A stretch of 64,000 bases of DNA. Source: Lycium barbarum. Taxonomy: Eukaryota; Streptophyta; Magnoliopsida; Solanales; Solanaceae. The stretch covers positions 117,662,480 to 117,726,479 of the forward strand of contig NC_083345.1 of assembly GCF_019175385.1 (NCBI RefSeq). The letters run 5' to 3'. Below the pieces are notes generated by a model. That model was not told the DNA's origin. It searched no databases and saw only the letters and a list, made by a program, of their open reading frames with translations. Shown piece by piece: positions 11,172-22,694 of this stretch (position 1 is the first letter of the stretch; the number at the start of each line of letters is the position of its first letter). The position numbers were made by a program, and so were the translations under genes.

Positions 11172-14100
11172 GGTGCCCGTCATGCCCTGTCAAGATTAGG
11201 GTGTGACACCTTTACTCTTAGGCGAACCCCAAACCAAATCAATACAAAACATAAGTAATGCGGAAATTAAAGGAACACCCAAAGTACTGAATTAATCTTA
11301 ATAACTTGATGAAAGTAAGTCTAAGACAACACGCCCCAAGCATAATCAAAATCTAGATTAGAAATCATGAAAATTGATATTAATATTGCTACTATTCATT
11401 TTAGGTCAATTTCAACTCTAAAAATTGGCGAACGGGCCCACAAGGGCAAAACGAAATATTCAGAAGCAAACGATCAAATTAAGCGCTAGGTGATCATAAC
11501 CCAACCACTAATTGCCGATTTAACTCAAAGATTGGCCTAATTTCTGATTTCAAGCAAAACTCCCAATTTGGGTATAAACCCTAAGTCTCTGATTCCGAAA
11601 TTCAACGCTAGAAGTGGAAGATATATGATTAATAAGCTTAGATTAGCCAAAATCTAACATAAACATCGTCAATTTCCTCATGCATGAGCCTAAGGAAAAA
11701 TTCACAAAAAGCCTCTTTAAACTTCAATCACTAAGGGGTTATTAAAGGGAAGGGGGAAATCTTGGATGACTGTGACTAAGGAAGAGTAAGGGAATGGGTA
11801 AGATTTACCTCCAAGATATCTCTAAGAACTGTTCCCCAGGGCTCTAATTTCGAAATGGGAAATAATAAGGGTCTAGGGCTTATTTAAATCACACTTAATT
11901 AAAATAATTGGCCCGTCACCGCTACGGCGGTAACGGTGCCGCTACAGTGCTTGTGAGGCCGCCATAGTAGTATGGCCAACAATACATATGGCCGCCCCGG
12001 CGGCCAACACACCGCTACAGCGGTGCCACCATAGATGGTACCAAGTACCATAATCCCTCGATTTTTCTAATTCTTCAATCAAAATCCCGAGCCATTCTCA
12101 TGGCCATCTGCTCACAAACCATACACACAGACCCATACAAAACTACGCTACGAACGCAGTCATGGCCTCAGAATTCCCATCGGAGGCCTCGTTGACTGAG
12201 TCAACCCCCGATGCCTTAATTCTAATTTTCCAACCCAAGACTCGAAATGCATCCGAGTGCATTAGGAATCGAACCAAATACACACACAAGTTCTAAACGA
12301 CCATCCGGACCTCTCGGAATCGACGAAATTTTTAAAAAGGTTCGTTTACCCAAAAGTCAACCTTGGATCAACCATTTTTCACTTTTACGCCTATATTTCA
12401 CACAAGTTGCCCGAATCCGATCTAGACACCTCAGGAAGTGTGACAACGGTCCCCTTGGATTAAAAATGAGCTAATCAATGCTCGGGAACAAGCAAAAATG
12501 CCGAAAAGACTATAACGACCAAACGGGTCGTTACATCAGATACTAATTGAACCGTCGCTCGTCCTCGAGCTAAAAAAATAAAGAAAGTAGGGAAATACCT
12601 GAATCAGTGAACAACTGGGTATATCGGCTGCGCATGTCGGACTCGGTCTCCCATGTAGCCTCCTCAATAGGACGGTCACAGAAGCAATCTCCTTTAACCT
12701 CAAATTTTGAACCTGCCTATCCAAGATCGCGATAGGCTCATTTTCATAAGTCAAATTCTCATCAAGCAATATAGAATCCTAATGGACAATATAGGTACTA
12801 TCAGCATGGTACTTCTTCAGCATCGAGACATAAAAAATTGGATGAACTCCCGCCAAGCCTGGCGGCAATGCCAACTCATAAGTTACATCATCGACACAGT
12901 CCACGATCTCTAATGGACCAATATACCTGGGCTCAACTTGCCCCTCTTACCAAACCTCATAACACCCTTCATGGGTGAAACCTTCAATAGAACCTGATCA
13001 CTAATAGCAAATTTCAAATGCCAGACCTTCCGGTCCACATACATTTTTTGCCGACTCTGAGCTGCCAAAAGCTTGGCCTGAATAACTCTCACTCTATCAA
13101 GGGACTCCCTCAACAAATCTGTACTCCAAAGCCGAGCCTCGAACCCATCAAACCAACTGATTGGAGATCTACATCTCCTACCATGCAAGGCCTCAAAAGG
13201 CACCATACCAATACTCGAATGGTAGCTATTATTGTACGCAAACTCTACCAATGGTAAGTGCTGATCCCAATGACCGCCAAAATCAATAACACACGCTCTC
13301 AACATGTCTTTGAGCACCCGAATGGTCCGCTCAGACTGGTCATCGGTTTGGGGATGAAAAGTTGTACTGAGATCCAATCGGGTACCCAACTCCTCATGAA
13401 ATGCCCTCTAGAATTGAAAAGTGAAGATAGTGCCCTGATCAGATATAACAGAAATAGGGACACTATGCAATCTCATAATATCTAGATATACATCTTAGCT
13501 AACTTCTTCGCGGTATAGTAAACCTGAATTGGAACAAAGTGAGCCGACTTAGTCAACCGATCCACTATCACCCACATGAATCAAACTTGCCAAGGGTTTT
13601 CGGAACACCCGTGACAAAATCCATAGTAATCCTCTCCCACTTCCACTCGGGAATGGGCATCCTCTGAAGCACCCCATCGGGTCGCTGGTGCTCATACTTT
13701 ACCTGCTGACAATTTCCATACTTAGCCACAAAATCAATAATATCTCTCTTCATCCGACGCCACCAGTAGTGCTGTCTCAAGTCACGGTACATCTTAGTCG
13801 CCCCCGTGTCACGACCCGACTAGAGGGCCATGACGGGTACCCAGAGCTATCTACCGAGCACCACTCATCATGCTACTATCGTCCCAACCTGTACACATAT
13901 AATCTCCAATATGATACCTACTATGAACTGATCATAAACTATTTGGTAAAACATATGTATTTATACATAAGCCCTCACGGCAGCAAAAGAATGATATACA
14001 AAGTATATACAATGAGGGTCACATAACATCTACTACCCACACATAAGTATCTACGAGCCTCTAACTAAACAGTGAAGTCATGAAGACGGGACAGGATCCC

Positions 14101-14215
14101 GCCATACCCAAGTATGTATACAAAAGAATATATCAGAACTGCACCTCCGAAATATGGAAGTGCTCTTGTGCAAGCTGATCCAACTCCTAGGAATCTGGGT
14201 CGCCTCCCTGTCTAC

Positions 14216-14273
14216 CTGTGGGCATGAGCACAGTGTCCAGAAGAAAAGGACGTCAGTACGAATAATGTACTGA
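14216..14273 (-). other. conserved LTR triple hairpin, best minus-strand copy
   Basis: On the plus strand: CTGTG..CACAG (14216-14233, HP3), GTCC..GGAC (14235-14251, HP2) and TCAGTAC gaataat GTACTGA (14253-14273, HP1, 7-bp stem and 7-nt loop). It lies 466 bp from the LTR 3' end. HP3 has G-T-G / C-A-C where other subfamilies have G-C-G / C-G-C, so both arms changed together. Confidence 0.7.
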
Positions 14274-15751
14274 GTATGTAAGGCATGAATTATAACATAA
14301 TAAAGAAACAAGAGAATAAAAGATGATGGAATAACCTGTGATTGCTTGCCTTTTAAGGCGGAGTCATGCATGCAAACTTATATAAATAACAACATCATAT
14401 CATATCAGATATTGCTGCGGAACGTGCAGCCCGATCCATGTAGTCATCATATATTGATATATTGTCGCGGAACGAACGGCCCGATCCATTTATCTATATA
14501 TCCCGCGTCCGGGCATCCCGCATTCGGGACGATATCATAATATACCAGCTGATCAGGTGGTTATGCGTATATAACGCCTCACCTTTCCCCATGTCCCTTC
14601 TATACATATATATATCATACATACATATATATAATGTAGGTAGCATGCATGAGAGCCCAATAAAAGCTACACTTTATCGGAGTGACGTAAGGTCATGGAC
14701 CTCCGATTACATTATGGCGTCGTCATCACCGCTATGTCTCACCTTGAAGGAACTAAGATCATGTGGTAAGACAACAATGAAGAATAGAATCAATGAGATC
14801 ATAAACATAGAAATATCAGCATCATGAAAACATCATTATCATCATCACTTTCATGGAACATATCTCATAAGAAGCTCTTAAAGATCCTTAACTTTCATCT
14901 TAGGGATGTAGGAAGGTCATGGAAATGTAGAGAAGAAATTATAATACAGGAGTCATGCCTTGAAAGAAGAGGACTAGCCTTACATACCTTTATGTCTCCT
15001 TAACGATATAGACTAAGCGCTCTCCTTCCGAGCTCACGATTCTACATACAAAAGGGTTCGTACTAAAATCAGATAATCGGAAGTATACTTAAGCTTAAAC
15101 TAGAGCGACTAAGAACTAATGGAAATTGGGCAGCATTTCCTTTGTTTCGACAACTTTTTCGATATAATAAAACAGCTCCCAAACCTCATAACAACACCTA
15201 TAATATCATAGTACGTAAATCCCTTCGAGTTAGACATTATTCGACTTCCGAATTCACTTCCACAATCCCTCATAACCATAACTACAATACAACATCATGT
15301 TCATCATTGACATGATATTTCCTTAACATCATTAGCGTCATCCGTAACAAGATTATACGCATATTACACCATGAATCAGAACTCAAACTACCTTTCAACC
15401 CAACATACCATTATTAGCATATTTGAGTTCATATTCCATATTTGTTCCTAATTTAAATTCTTCAACTACTCAACACCATCAACAATATGAAACAATTGTG
15501 AAACTCACCTTTGGTTAGGTAGGAATGGTCTTTGGGTGGAAATAATCCACTTGAGAAAATCTTAACTTCAATACCTAAAGAGATTCTTAACTTCTATCAA
15601 CCCTAGGAGGCATTCACACCCTTGATTCTAAAATCCTTGAGGTTTGATCTTTGATTTTTTTTCTCTTAGATGTGTGTTAATGTGATATGGAGAAGTTTCT
15701 AGAGGTTTAGAGTGTTGGAGAAGTGGAAAATGAGAAAAAGAAAGAGGGACC

Positions 15752-15945
15752 GTGCATATATAAAAATAGAATTCGGACCCGACCCGAAACATACGGTCTA
15801 CTATACGGTCCGTATAAATTATACGGGCTGTATAATGGACCGTACATTTCCTCCAAATTGTCATCCCATTCTGGAAGGGTTCTACGGGTAGATATACGGG
15901 CCGTACAAATTATACGGTCCTTATATATGGCCATACAATCCATAC
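15752..15945 (-). promoter_or_regulatory. U3 block of palindromic TATACGG repeats and TATA box
   Basis: About seven words of the type (t)atacgg or ccgtata fill 15790-15945, including the perfect inverted repeat TATACGGtCCGTATA at 15802-15816. On the minus strand they come directly before a TATA-like box (tttatatatg, 15755-15766), about 525 bp from the LTR start. They may be binding sites for a host factor; inferred from repetition and place. Confidence 0.55.
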
Positions 15946-16570
15946 TCTTCCGAATTTGTTCTAATTGATTCGTTTAACTTCCAATCCTCGTGACACCTTC
16001 TTGGCACTTATTTAACACTTCATTAACGATCTAAAGGACCTTATAACTAATCCTCAACATCTTACTAAACATCCGTTAGCTCGACAACTATAAAATCTTC
16101 CCCACACACACAACTTATACTTCGCTTCCTTTGACGAACCTAGTTCCACCGAGTCATCTAACTTAGAAATCTTATCATACATACTTTAAGGTTACCAAAC
16201 ATCCTATTATAGTCGTGGGAGCTTCATGTTCGTCTTAAGCTTGCATTACTCTATTTACGACTCAACGACATAAAATTTCCGAGGTGTAACACCCCGGATG
16301 AATGGAATAGCTAGAGCTATGAGCCTCGGACAAGATCAACTGAACCAAATCACCAACACGAGGAATGCACACGCATCTTCTAATCCTCAGAATACCCTCA
16401 GAATCAATCATGGCCTCCTTGGCCTCACCTCTCAAAACTCTATCTCGAATCTTGCTCAACTAAGCATCCTTAACCTGATGAGTTCTCATCCGATCTAATA
16501 AAATGACCTCGCCTCTATACAGGCTAAAACCCTGCCTGGGGCTGAAATATTAAGACGAATGAAACTGTTG

Positions 16571-18050
16571 GCCATAGTCTGAACCTCTATGGCCAATGGA
16601 TGTTCGGAAACAATCAATCGAGAAAAACTCCCCATACTCACTGCCTTGTGACTCAAGGCATCAGCCACCACATTGGCTTTCCCGGGATGATACAGAATAG
16701 AGATGTCATAGTCCTTTAGGAGCTCCATCTATCGGCGCTGCCTAGAATTAAGATCTCTCTAGGTAAACACATGTTGAAGGCTATGGTGATCGGTGAAAAC
16801 CTCATAATGGACACCGTACAAATAATGCCTCCAAAGCTTCAAAGCGAAGACTGCGGCCAATAACTCTAAATCATGGGTAGGGTAATTCTTCTCATGAACC
16901 TTTAACTGACGGGAAGTATAAGCTATCACTCTACCCTCTTGCATCAACACCGCACCTAAGCCCATATGGGAGGCATCACAATAGACAGCAAAACTCTTAC
17001 CTTCCACAGGTAAGGCTGGGATCAGGGCTGTAGTCAAAAGAAGCTTGAGCTTTTGAAAGCTCTCCTCACAATCATCTGTCTACTGGAAGGGAATATCCTT
17101 CTGAGTCAATCTGGTAAAGGATGAAGCAATGGCAGCAAAACCTTCACAAAGTGACGGTAATAACTGGCCAAACCCACAAAACTACAAATCTCAGTAGTAG
17201 TAGTAGTGGGCCTCGCCCAACCCCTCACAGCCTCAATCTTCTGGGGATCAACCATAATCCCATCCTTAGACACAACATGGCCCAAGAATGCTACAGACTT
17301 CAACTAGAGCTCACACTTAGAAAACTTAGCAAACAGACTATGTTTCTTCAGCAACCCCAGAACAGTACGGAGATGACTCTCATGCTCCTCTCTAATCTTA
17401 GTATACACCAAGATGTCATTAATAAACACAATCACAAAGGAATCAAGGAATGGTCTAAAGATGCCATTCATCAAGGTCATAAATGCAGTCGGGGCATTGG
17501 TAAGCCTAAAAGACATCACTTGAAACTCATATTGGCCATATCTCGTTCGAAATGCGATCTTCGAAATATCCTCCGCCCTGATTTTCCACCGGTGATAGCC
17601 GGAACGCAAATCAATCTTCGAATACACCAAAGCACCCTGAAGCTGGTCAAATATATCATTAATATGAGGCATAAGGCAATTGTTCCAAATAGTGGCGTTG
17701 TTCAACTAGCGGTAATCAATACACATTCTTATGGTCCCATCTTTTGTCACGAATAACACAGGAGCACCCCAAGGGGAGACGCTAGGTCTAATGAACCCCT
17801 TGCTCAATAAATCCTGCAGTTGTTCCTTAAGCTCCCTCAACTCGGCAGGTACCATCCGATACGGTGGAATGGATATAGGACGAGTGCTCGGATCTACGTC
17901 TATACAGAAATCAATGTCGCGATCGGGTGGCATACCTGGCAGCTCCAACGGGAATACATCTGCAAACTCGCTCACAATAGGGATAGACTCAAGGGGTGGA
18001 GATGCAACAATCGTATCACGAACATGTGCCAAATACGCTAAACACCACTT
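16571..18050 (-). pseudogene. element E reverse transcriptase and RNase H (broken)
   Basis: RT starts near 18032 with the pre-RT stretch EFADVFPLELPGMPPDRDIDF, then [19 protein letters not shown] and MCIDYR. After a stop at 17706, [14 protein letters not shown] (first catalytic Asp kept) and [13 protein letters not shown] follow. The catalytic pair reads FINDILVY instead of FIDDILVY, so one metal-binding Asp is Asn and the enzyme would be dead even without the stops. After another stop at 17305 come [14 protein letters not shown] and [11 protein letters not shown]. RNase H (about 17040-16760) is well kept: [27 protein letters not shown] and [10 protein letters not shown] give Asp, Glu and Asp. 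Confidence 0.85.
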
Positions 18051-19950
18051 ACATACTAACTTCTTCGCCCGGAGGAAAGAAATAATCTTCTTCGGGCCAG
18101 GACTAGGAGTACCTCTCTACTTAAGCCTAGGTATGCCCGGCATGGCTAAGGCGACTGTCTTGGCATGACAATACAAGATCGCATGATAGGGAGAAAGTTA
18201 GGACATACCCAATATAATATCAAAGTCTACCATATCAAGAATCATCAAATTTACCAAAGTGTCATACCCCATAAAAGTAACCAAACAAGACTGGTAGACT
18301 TGATCAACAATCACAGAATCTTCAATCGGAGTAGACACATGAATAGGTATATCTATGCTATCATAAGGCGAATCCCAACCAATAGCATGAAATACAGATA
18401 CATACGAATAGGTGGATCCAGGATCAAATAACACAGATGTTGCTATATGACGGACAAAAATGGTACCTAAAATCACAGCATCTGAGGCCTCTATCTCGAG
18501 CCTACTAGGAAATGAGTAACAATAGGCTCCAACACCCCCGGTCTGAGATCCCTCTCTAGTACTGAGTACCACCTCTAGAGCCATGGGAAGTACCGCGGTC
18601 TGATTGAGCACCGCCTCTCTGAGAAGTCCCACCTCGACCACTAGATGATATACGAGTCCTCGGCGGCTGATAATCCAGCCTAGGTCAGGGACATCTACTA
18701 GAAACATGCCCAACCTCTCTACAAGAATAACAAGTAAGAGGAATCGAATGTTGAAACACGAAAGCTGAAGACCCGGATGAAGCAGCCCTGGCCACTGGTC
18801 TGGAAAATGAACTCTCAGGAGCTCTCTACCGAGGTGGCTCACTAGAGGAAGCCGGTAATGCTGAATGCACTGGACGACCGGAATATGGCTGAGGTGGCCT
18901 CAAAAACTGAGCGGCGCCCCTCGAACCAGAACCCCCAAAGCTGCCAGTTTGACATGGCCACCACTAAAAGCACGGGCCTTAGTGCCCTCAACCATAGAAG
19001 TATGCTCGATAATGGACAGAAAGGAAGCCCCATAGACTCAATCAGAAGACAAGGAATCTCTAGAGAGCCCACTAGTCCTCCATTAAAACGCCTGATCCTA
19101 TCAGCCTCAGTAGGGATCAACAGAGTAGAATAACGGGCCAAATAAAGGAAACGGGTCACATAGGACTCCAAAGACATGACTCTCTCAAAGACCGGGCACA
19201 TACTTCTCAAATAAGGCCCGGTAGAAACGAGTCCAAGTCAAAGGAGGAGAACCCTCAGGTTTGCATGGCAAAAAATACCTCCACCATGTCTTCGCTAACT
19301 GCAAAACTGGTAGGACACATAATCAATGCCATGGGTCACCACTATCCCCATACGGTGCAATAACTCATGCATATCAAGAATAAACTCATAGGCATCCTCA
19401 GATAAAGTACCAAAGAACCTCAGTGGCTTTAACTTTCTGAATGTCCCAAAATGGTCCTGATTAGAAGCAGTCATAACGGCGCCCTTCATGGGTCTAAGCT
19501 CATCACCAGGAGCGGGTCACATCAATTCCTTGAGCCATAGCTGCAGCGGGATGTGCTGCCCGTATAGGTGCTTGCTCAGGGGTATGCGCCCCAACCCTAA
19601 TCTGTGAAATCCCACCAGGAGTAGTAACACCGGCAGCTGCCTGCTGGGCATCAAGGTGAAGGAGAATCCTGGCCATAGTGTAATGAACGGTCAGGTCATA
19701 AGTAACCTCAGTTTGTGTTCGTGTTAGGGCCACACCATACTCCGTGGCCTGGTCTCTACCAGGCTGATACTCGGGCTCGAAAGATGGAGACCTCTGTCGC
19801 CGCACTGCAGGAGCTCTGTCCCTGGCTGGGGCAGCCCCCGCAGCCTCTCGCTCTACCACGTCCCCTGGCTGTAGCGCACCTTCGGGTGCTAGCCATAGCT
19901 GCGGGCTCTGGCACCTGACCTCAAGCCATCGTAGCTCGAGTCCTCACCAT
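18051..19950 (-). pseudogene. element E gag and protease (broken)
   Basis: The start is the ATG at 19950, just downstream of the leader, giving MVRTRATMA before an early TAG-type stop; the same MVRTRAT start is seen in element F at 44789. Conserved gag blocks follow: MARILLHLDAQQAA, RVGAHTPEQAP, FGTLSEDAYEFILDMHELL and a capsid end around 18850-19210 (VTRFLYLARYSTLLI). A complete CCHC zinc knuckle, CYSCREVGHVSSRC, is encoded at 18732-18691 in a different frame from the capsid part, so frameshifts lie between. Protease follows with FDPGSTYSYVS (active-site Asp; Pro in place of the usual Thr or Ser) and ends near DMVDFDIILGMS (about 18200). Gag would form the particle and bind RNA. Confidence 0.8.
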
Positions 19951-20163
19951 CTGTGAGAGAAACGAATAGAGTCAGATACCAATTTTATCTTTCTAGACAC
20001 CAATTTAAATAAAGTAGCATGAAGGAAAGAAAGAGAGTGAGATTTTCTAAATGTCCTATAGCCTCCCGCAGATAAGTACGGAGCTTATCATACCGATCCA
20101 TGAGACTCTACTAGACACGCTCTTGTATTAAAGACCGGGTAACCTAGGGCTCTGATGCCAACT
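19951..20163 (-). other. element E leader and primer-binding site
   Basis: The primer site reads TTGGCATCAGAGCC on the minus strand (20163-20148), one mismatch from the initiator tRNA-Met site TTGGTATCAGAGCC, next to the LTR edge. The leader contains GATAAGctccgtaCTTATC (about 20081-20063), a 6-bp stem at a place like the leader hairpins of F and of the LARD. Confidence 0.75.
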
Positions 20164-20299
20164 TGTCATGACCTATTTTGCCTAAGTCTCGCGGACACTT
20201 ACCTTTCCACCTTGGTAAGTGAACCCTCAGCCCAACATATGAATAAATACATAAAAGAATGAAATTAAATAACAGAATAGGACAAATACGTAAGTATCA

Positions 20300-20301
<2 letters not shown>

Positions 20302-20366
<65 letters not shown>
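20302..20366. repeat. (TA)n microsatellite, about 65 bp
   Basis: Uninterrupted AT dinucleotides. Short reading frames of IYIYIY type over it are artefacts of the repeat. Confidence 0.95.
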
Positions 20367-20368
<2 letters not shown>

Positions 20369-22694
20369 TAGTATAAAATGCGGAATGACAAAAAAACACC
20401 CCCAGGGTCTAGTCTGAATAATACAAGAGCATCTAAAGGGAAATAATACAACAATCTGGAATACTAACACATAAATGTTTATGTCTCTAAATAAAATAAG
20501 ACATAAGATGGGAAAGTCTTCAAGGTGGCGAACGGTCATGCTTACCTTGGAACTCGAGAATAAAGCTGAGGTGACTATCAGCCACGCGTCACAGAAGTGG
20601 AATCGACCTGATACTTTGCATTCATAAAAGAATTCAGCAAGTGCAGGTCAGTACAAACAACAGTACTGGTAGGCATCATCGGCCGACTAAGCATAGCTAA
20701 CACAATTCAGATAATAAAGCAGATAAGCAAATAAACCAGCAAGTATAAAACAATAAAATCAATCCCAATTATCCATTATCACTTACGTAAAGCATCTAAT
20801 CCCAAATGTGCCAAGTCTGAATATATCCAATCCAATCCAACATCACAATATAACACCAAACATCTCAAATAAAGTCATAATGCAATGCAATGCAGTAATG
20901 CTATGAATGCCATGCCATGCAATGCCATGCAAATGTGGTGTACTCATGTACTCCGAATGGAAATATCGACGTTTCGGTAGCACAACCCAGCATGACTCGC
21001 GAAGTCTAAGAGCCACCCGTCCCGAATCTTTGCCCAACAGACAGACAGGACTCCGGATCTTTGCCCACGGGGGGTTCTTACAGGCACCATCCTGGGGGAC
21101 TCACGGAATCCATGCACTAACAAAGATTCGGAGCTAACATCGGAATAGGTCATGCAACAACGATTTCGGAATTGATCATCGGACATCGAACATCGTCCAT
21201 CTAACATAACTCAAGTAAAGAGTTTTATCAAGTATCAATTTCACTCAATCAACAATTTCAGGATGAACATCGGCCATCTCACGTCAGTCAAGTAAAACTG
21301 AGCCCAACTCATCAAGTGTTTAATCAAATATCATCAATATCTCAACAGTGTATCATGAAAATAAGAGTGCGTGCAATGCATGAATCATATCAATAATCAT
21401 GCTCAACCTCACAAGTACAAACAATAGGTACGCCAACAATAGATCTGAATAAAAAATACCACAGTGGGTGTGCCAATAATATAACCAAATCACAAATACC
21501 AACAATGAGTATGCCCATAATATAACCGAATCACAAGTACCACAGCGGGTACACCAACAATATATCCAAGTACAAATAGCAACAATGGGTATGCGAACTG
21601 TATCATAATCAAGATGATAAAACAGAATCCAATATCTAGCAATGGCTCATGGCATCAAGCCGACACAATAGAACAATCAAATCACACATAATAGGGTGGC
21701 TAGACCCAACACACAACAGAGCCTAACCAAAGGCAATATCCAACCCGACTTGATACCTGAAGGTTCACATGCTGTCTCCAATAATATAATCTAAATATGC
21801 GCTTCGCTAGCTATACAAACTCTCACCAAAGGTAAGCTATAACCTACTTGGATGGCCGAACCGCAACACCAACAACTCACTCCTTTGATTTGCCCTTCCG
21901 CTGAACCTCAAAACTAAAGTAGTCTAAGCATAATCGAAATCTAGATTAGAAATAATGAAGAATGATATTAATATTACCACTATTCATTTTAGGTCAATTT
22001 CAACCCTAGAAATTGGGGAACGGGCCCACACGGGCAAAGCGGGAAATTCGGAAGCAAAATATCAAATTAAGCACTAGGTGATAATAACCCAACCTCTAAT
22101 TGTTGATTTCAAGCAAAACCCTCAATTTGGGTATATACCCTAACTCTTTGATTCTGAAATGCAACGCTAGAAGTGGAAGATATATGATTAATAAGCTTAA
22201 ATTAGCCAAAATCTAACATAAACATCATCAATTTCCTCATACATGATCCTCAGGAAAAATTCATCAAAAACCCTCTTTCAACTTCGATCACTAAGGGGTT
22301 ATTAAAGGAAAGGTGAAATCTAGGATGATTTTGACTAAGGAAGAGTAAGGGAATGGGCAAGATTTACCTCCAAGAATGTCTCCAAGATATCTCTAGGAAC
22401 TGTTCCCTAAGGCTGTAATTTCGAAATGGAAAATAATGAGGGTTTAAGGCTTATTTAAATCACACTTAATGAAAATAACTAGCCCGTCACCGCCAGGCAG
22501 TAGCGGTGCCGCTACAACGCTGTGAGGCCGCCATAGCGGTATCGGCAACAACATATATGGTCGCCCCAGCGGCCAACACACCACTATAGCGGTTCCGCTG
22601 AGACGACACTGGTGCCGCCATAGCGGGCACCAGGTACCAGAATCCCCAGATTTTTCTAAGTCTTCAATCAAAATCTCGGGCCATTTCCAAGGAT

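Larger units (their letters stand above)
8088..11208 (+). repeat. solo LTR, 3121 bp, TSD ccttt
   Basis: Starts TGTTATATCTCG and ends GGGTGTGACA; both flanks carry ccttt (8083-8087 and 11209-11213), a perfect target-site duplication. No internal region or second LTR is present, so it is a solo LTR left by recombination. The same subfamily is found on the minus strand at 57461-60210. Features inside are a TATA-like box near 8401-8416 (ttaatattaaatagcc), a perfect 18-bp palindrome at 9359, a long minisatellite at 10198-10590, the hairpin group at 10771-10829 and a terminal hairpin at 11154-11171. Confidence 0.9.
8042..12535 (-). repeat. 3' LTR of element E, interrupted and internally deleted
   Basis: The low end reads TGTCACGACCC and the high end GGGTCGTTACA, the reverse complement of a TGTAACGACCC start. 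Solo LTR 8088-11208 sits 46 bp inside the low end, flanked by ccttt on both sides. Without the insert the LTR is only about 1.37 kb, against about 2.88 kb for the 5' LTR: a stretch matching about 20260-21920 is missing near 11340. A CG-rich U3 block with CCGCTACAGCGG-like words lies at 11910-12050. Confidence 0.75.
13807..16291 (-). repeat. solo LTR, 2485 bp, TSD ccccg, inside E integrase
   Basis: The low end is TGTCACGACCCGAC and the high end GAGGTGTAACA, so the LTR reads TGTTACACCTC..GTCGTGACA on the minus strand. ccccg flanks both sides (13802-13806 and 16292-16296). It is the subfamily of 23700-26078 and close to 46788-48929. It contains a TATA-like box near 15755-15766 (minus), palindromes of TATACGG type upstream of it, and a clear triple hairpin at 14216-14273. 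Confidence 0.9.
12536..16570 (-). pseudogene. element E integrase with chromodomain-like tail (split and broken)
   Basis: Read from 16570 down, the N-terminal part has KIRDRVLRGEAKEAM and EAHSSSYSIHPG, then solo LTR 13807-16291 (TSD ccccg) interrupts inside the zinc-binding region. It resumes at 13801 with TKMYRDLRQHY and KYGNCQQVKYE; the first Cys of the zinc site is Tyr. The catalytic core keeps TMDFVTGVPKTLGKFDS (first Asp), SDQGT (second Asp, near 13435) and QSERTIRVLKDML (Glu, near 13325). A frameshift near 12915 and stops precede the tail, where a YENEPIAILDRQV chromodomain-like segment (about 12700) is seen. The expected role is insertion of cDNA into chromatin; this copy is inactive. 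Confidence 0.8.

Noticed and set aside
8042..11208. A unit starting TGTCAC and ending GTGACA, like a DNA transposon with inverted ends
   Set aside because: The true insertion is 8088-11208 with TSD ccttt; the first 46 bp are the end of the E LTR. The inverted look comes from LTR ends of related families.
20148..20163. tRNA-like sequence near gag (also 34871, 44577)
   Set aside because: Only the 12-18 nt complementary to initiator tRNA-Met are present, that is a primer-binding site, not a tRNA gene.
20227..20539. Small reading frames coding IYIYIY strings (also near 25711, 39908, 43591, 47446, 58166)
   Set aside because: They are translations of (TA)n or (CA)n microsatellites.
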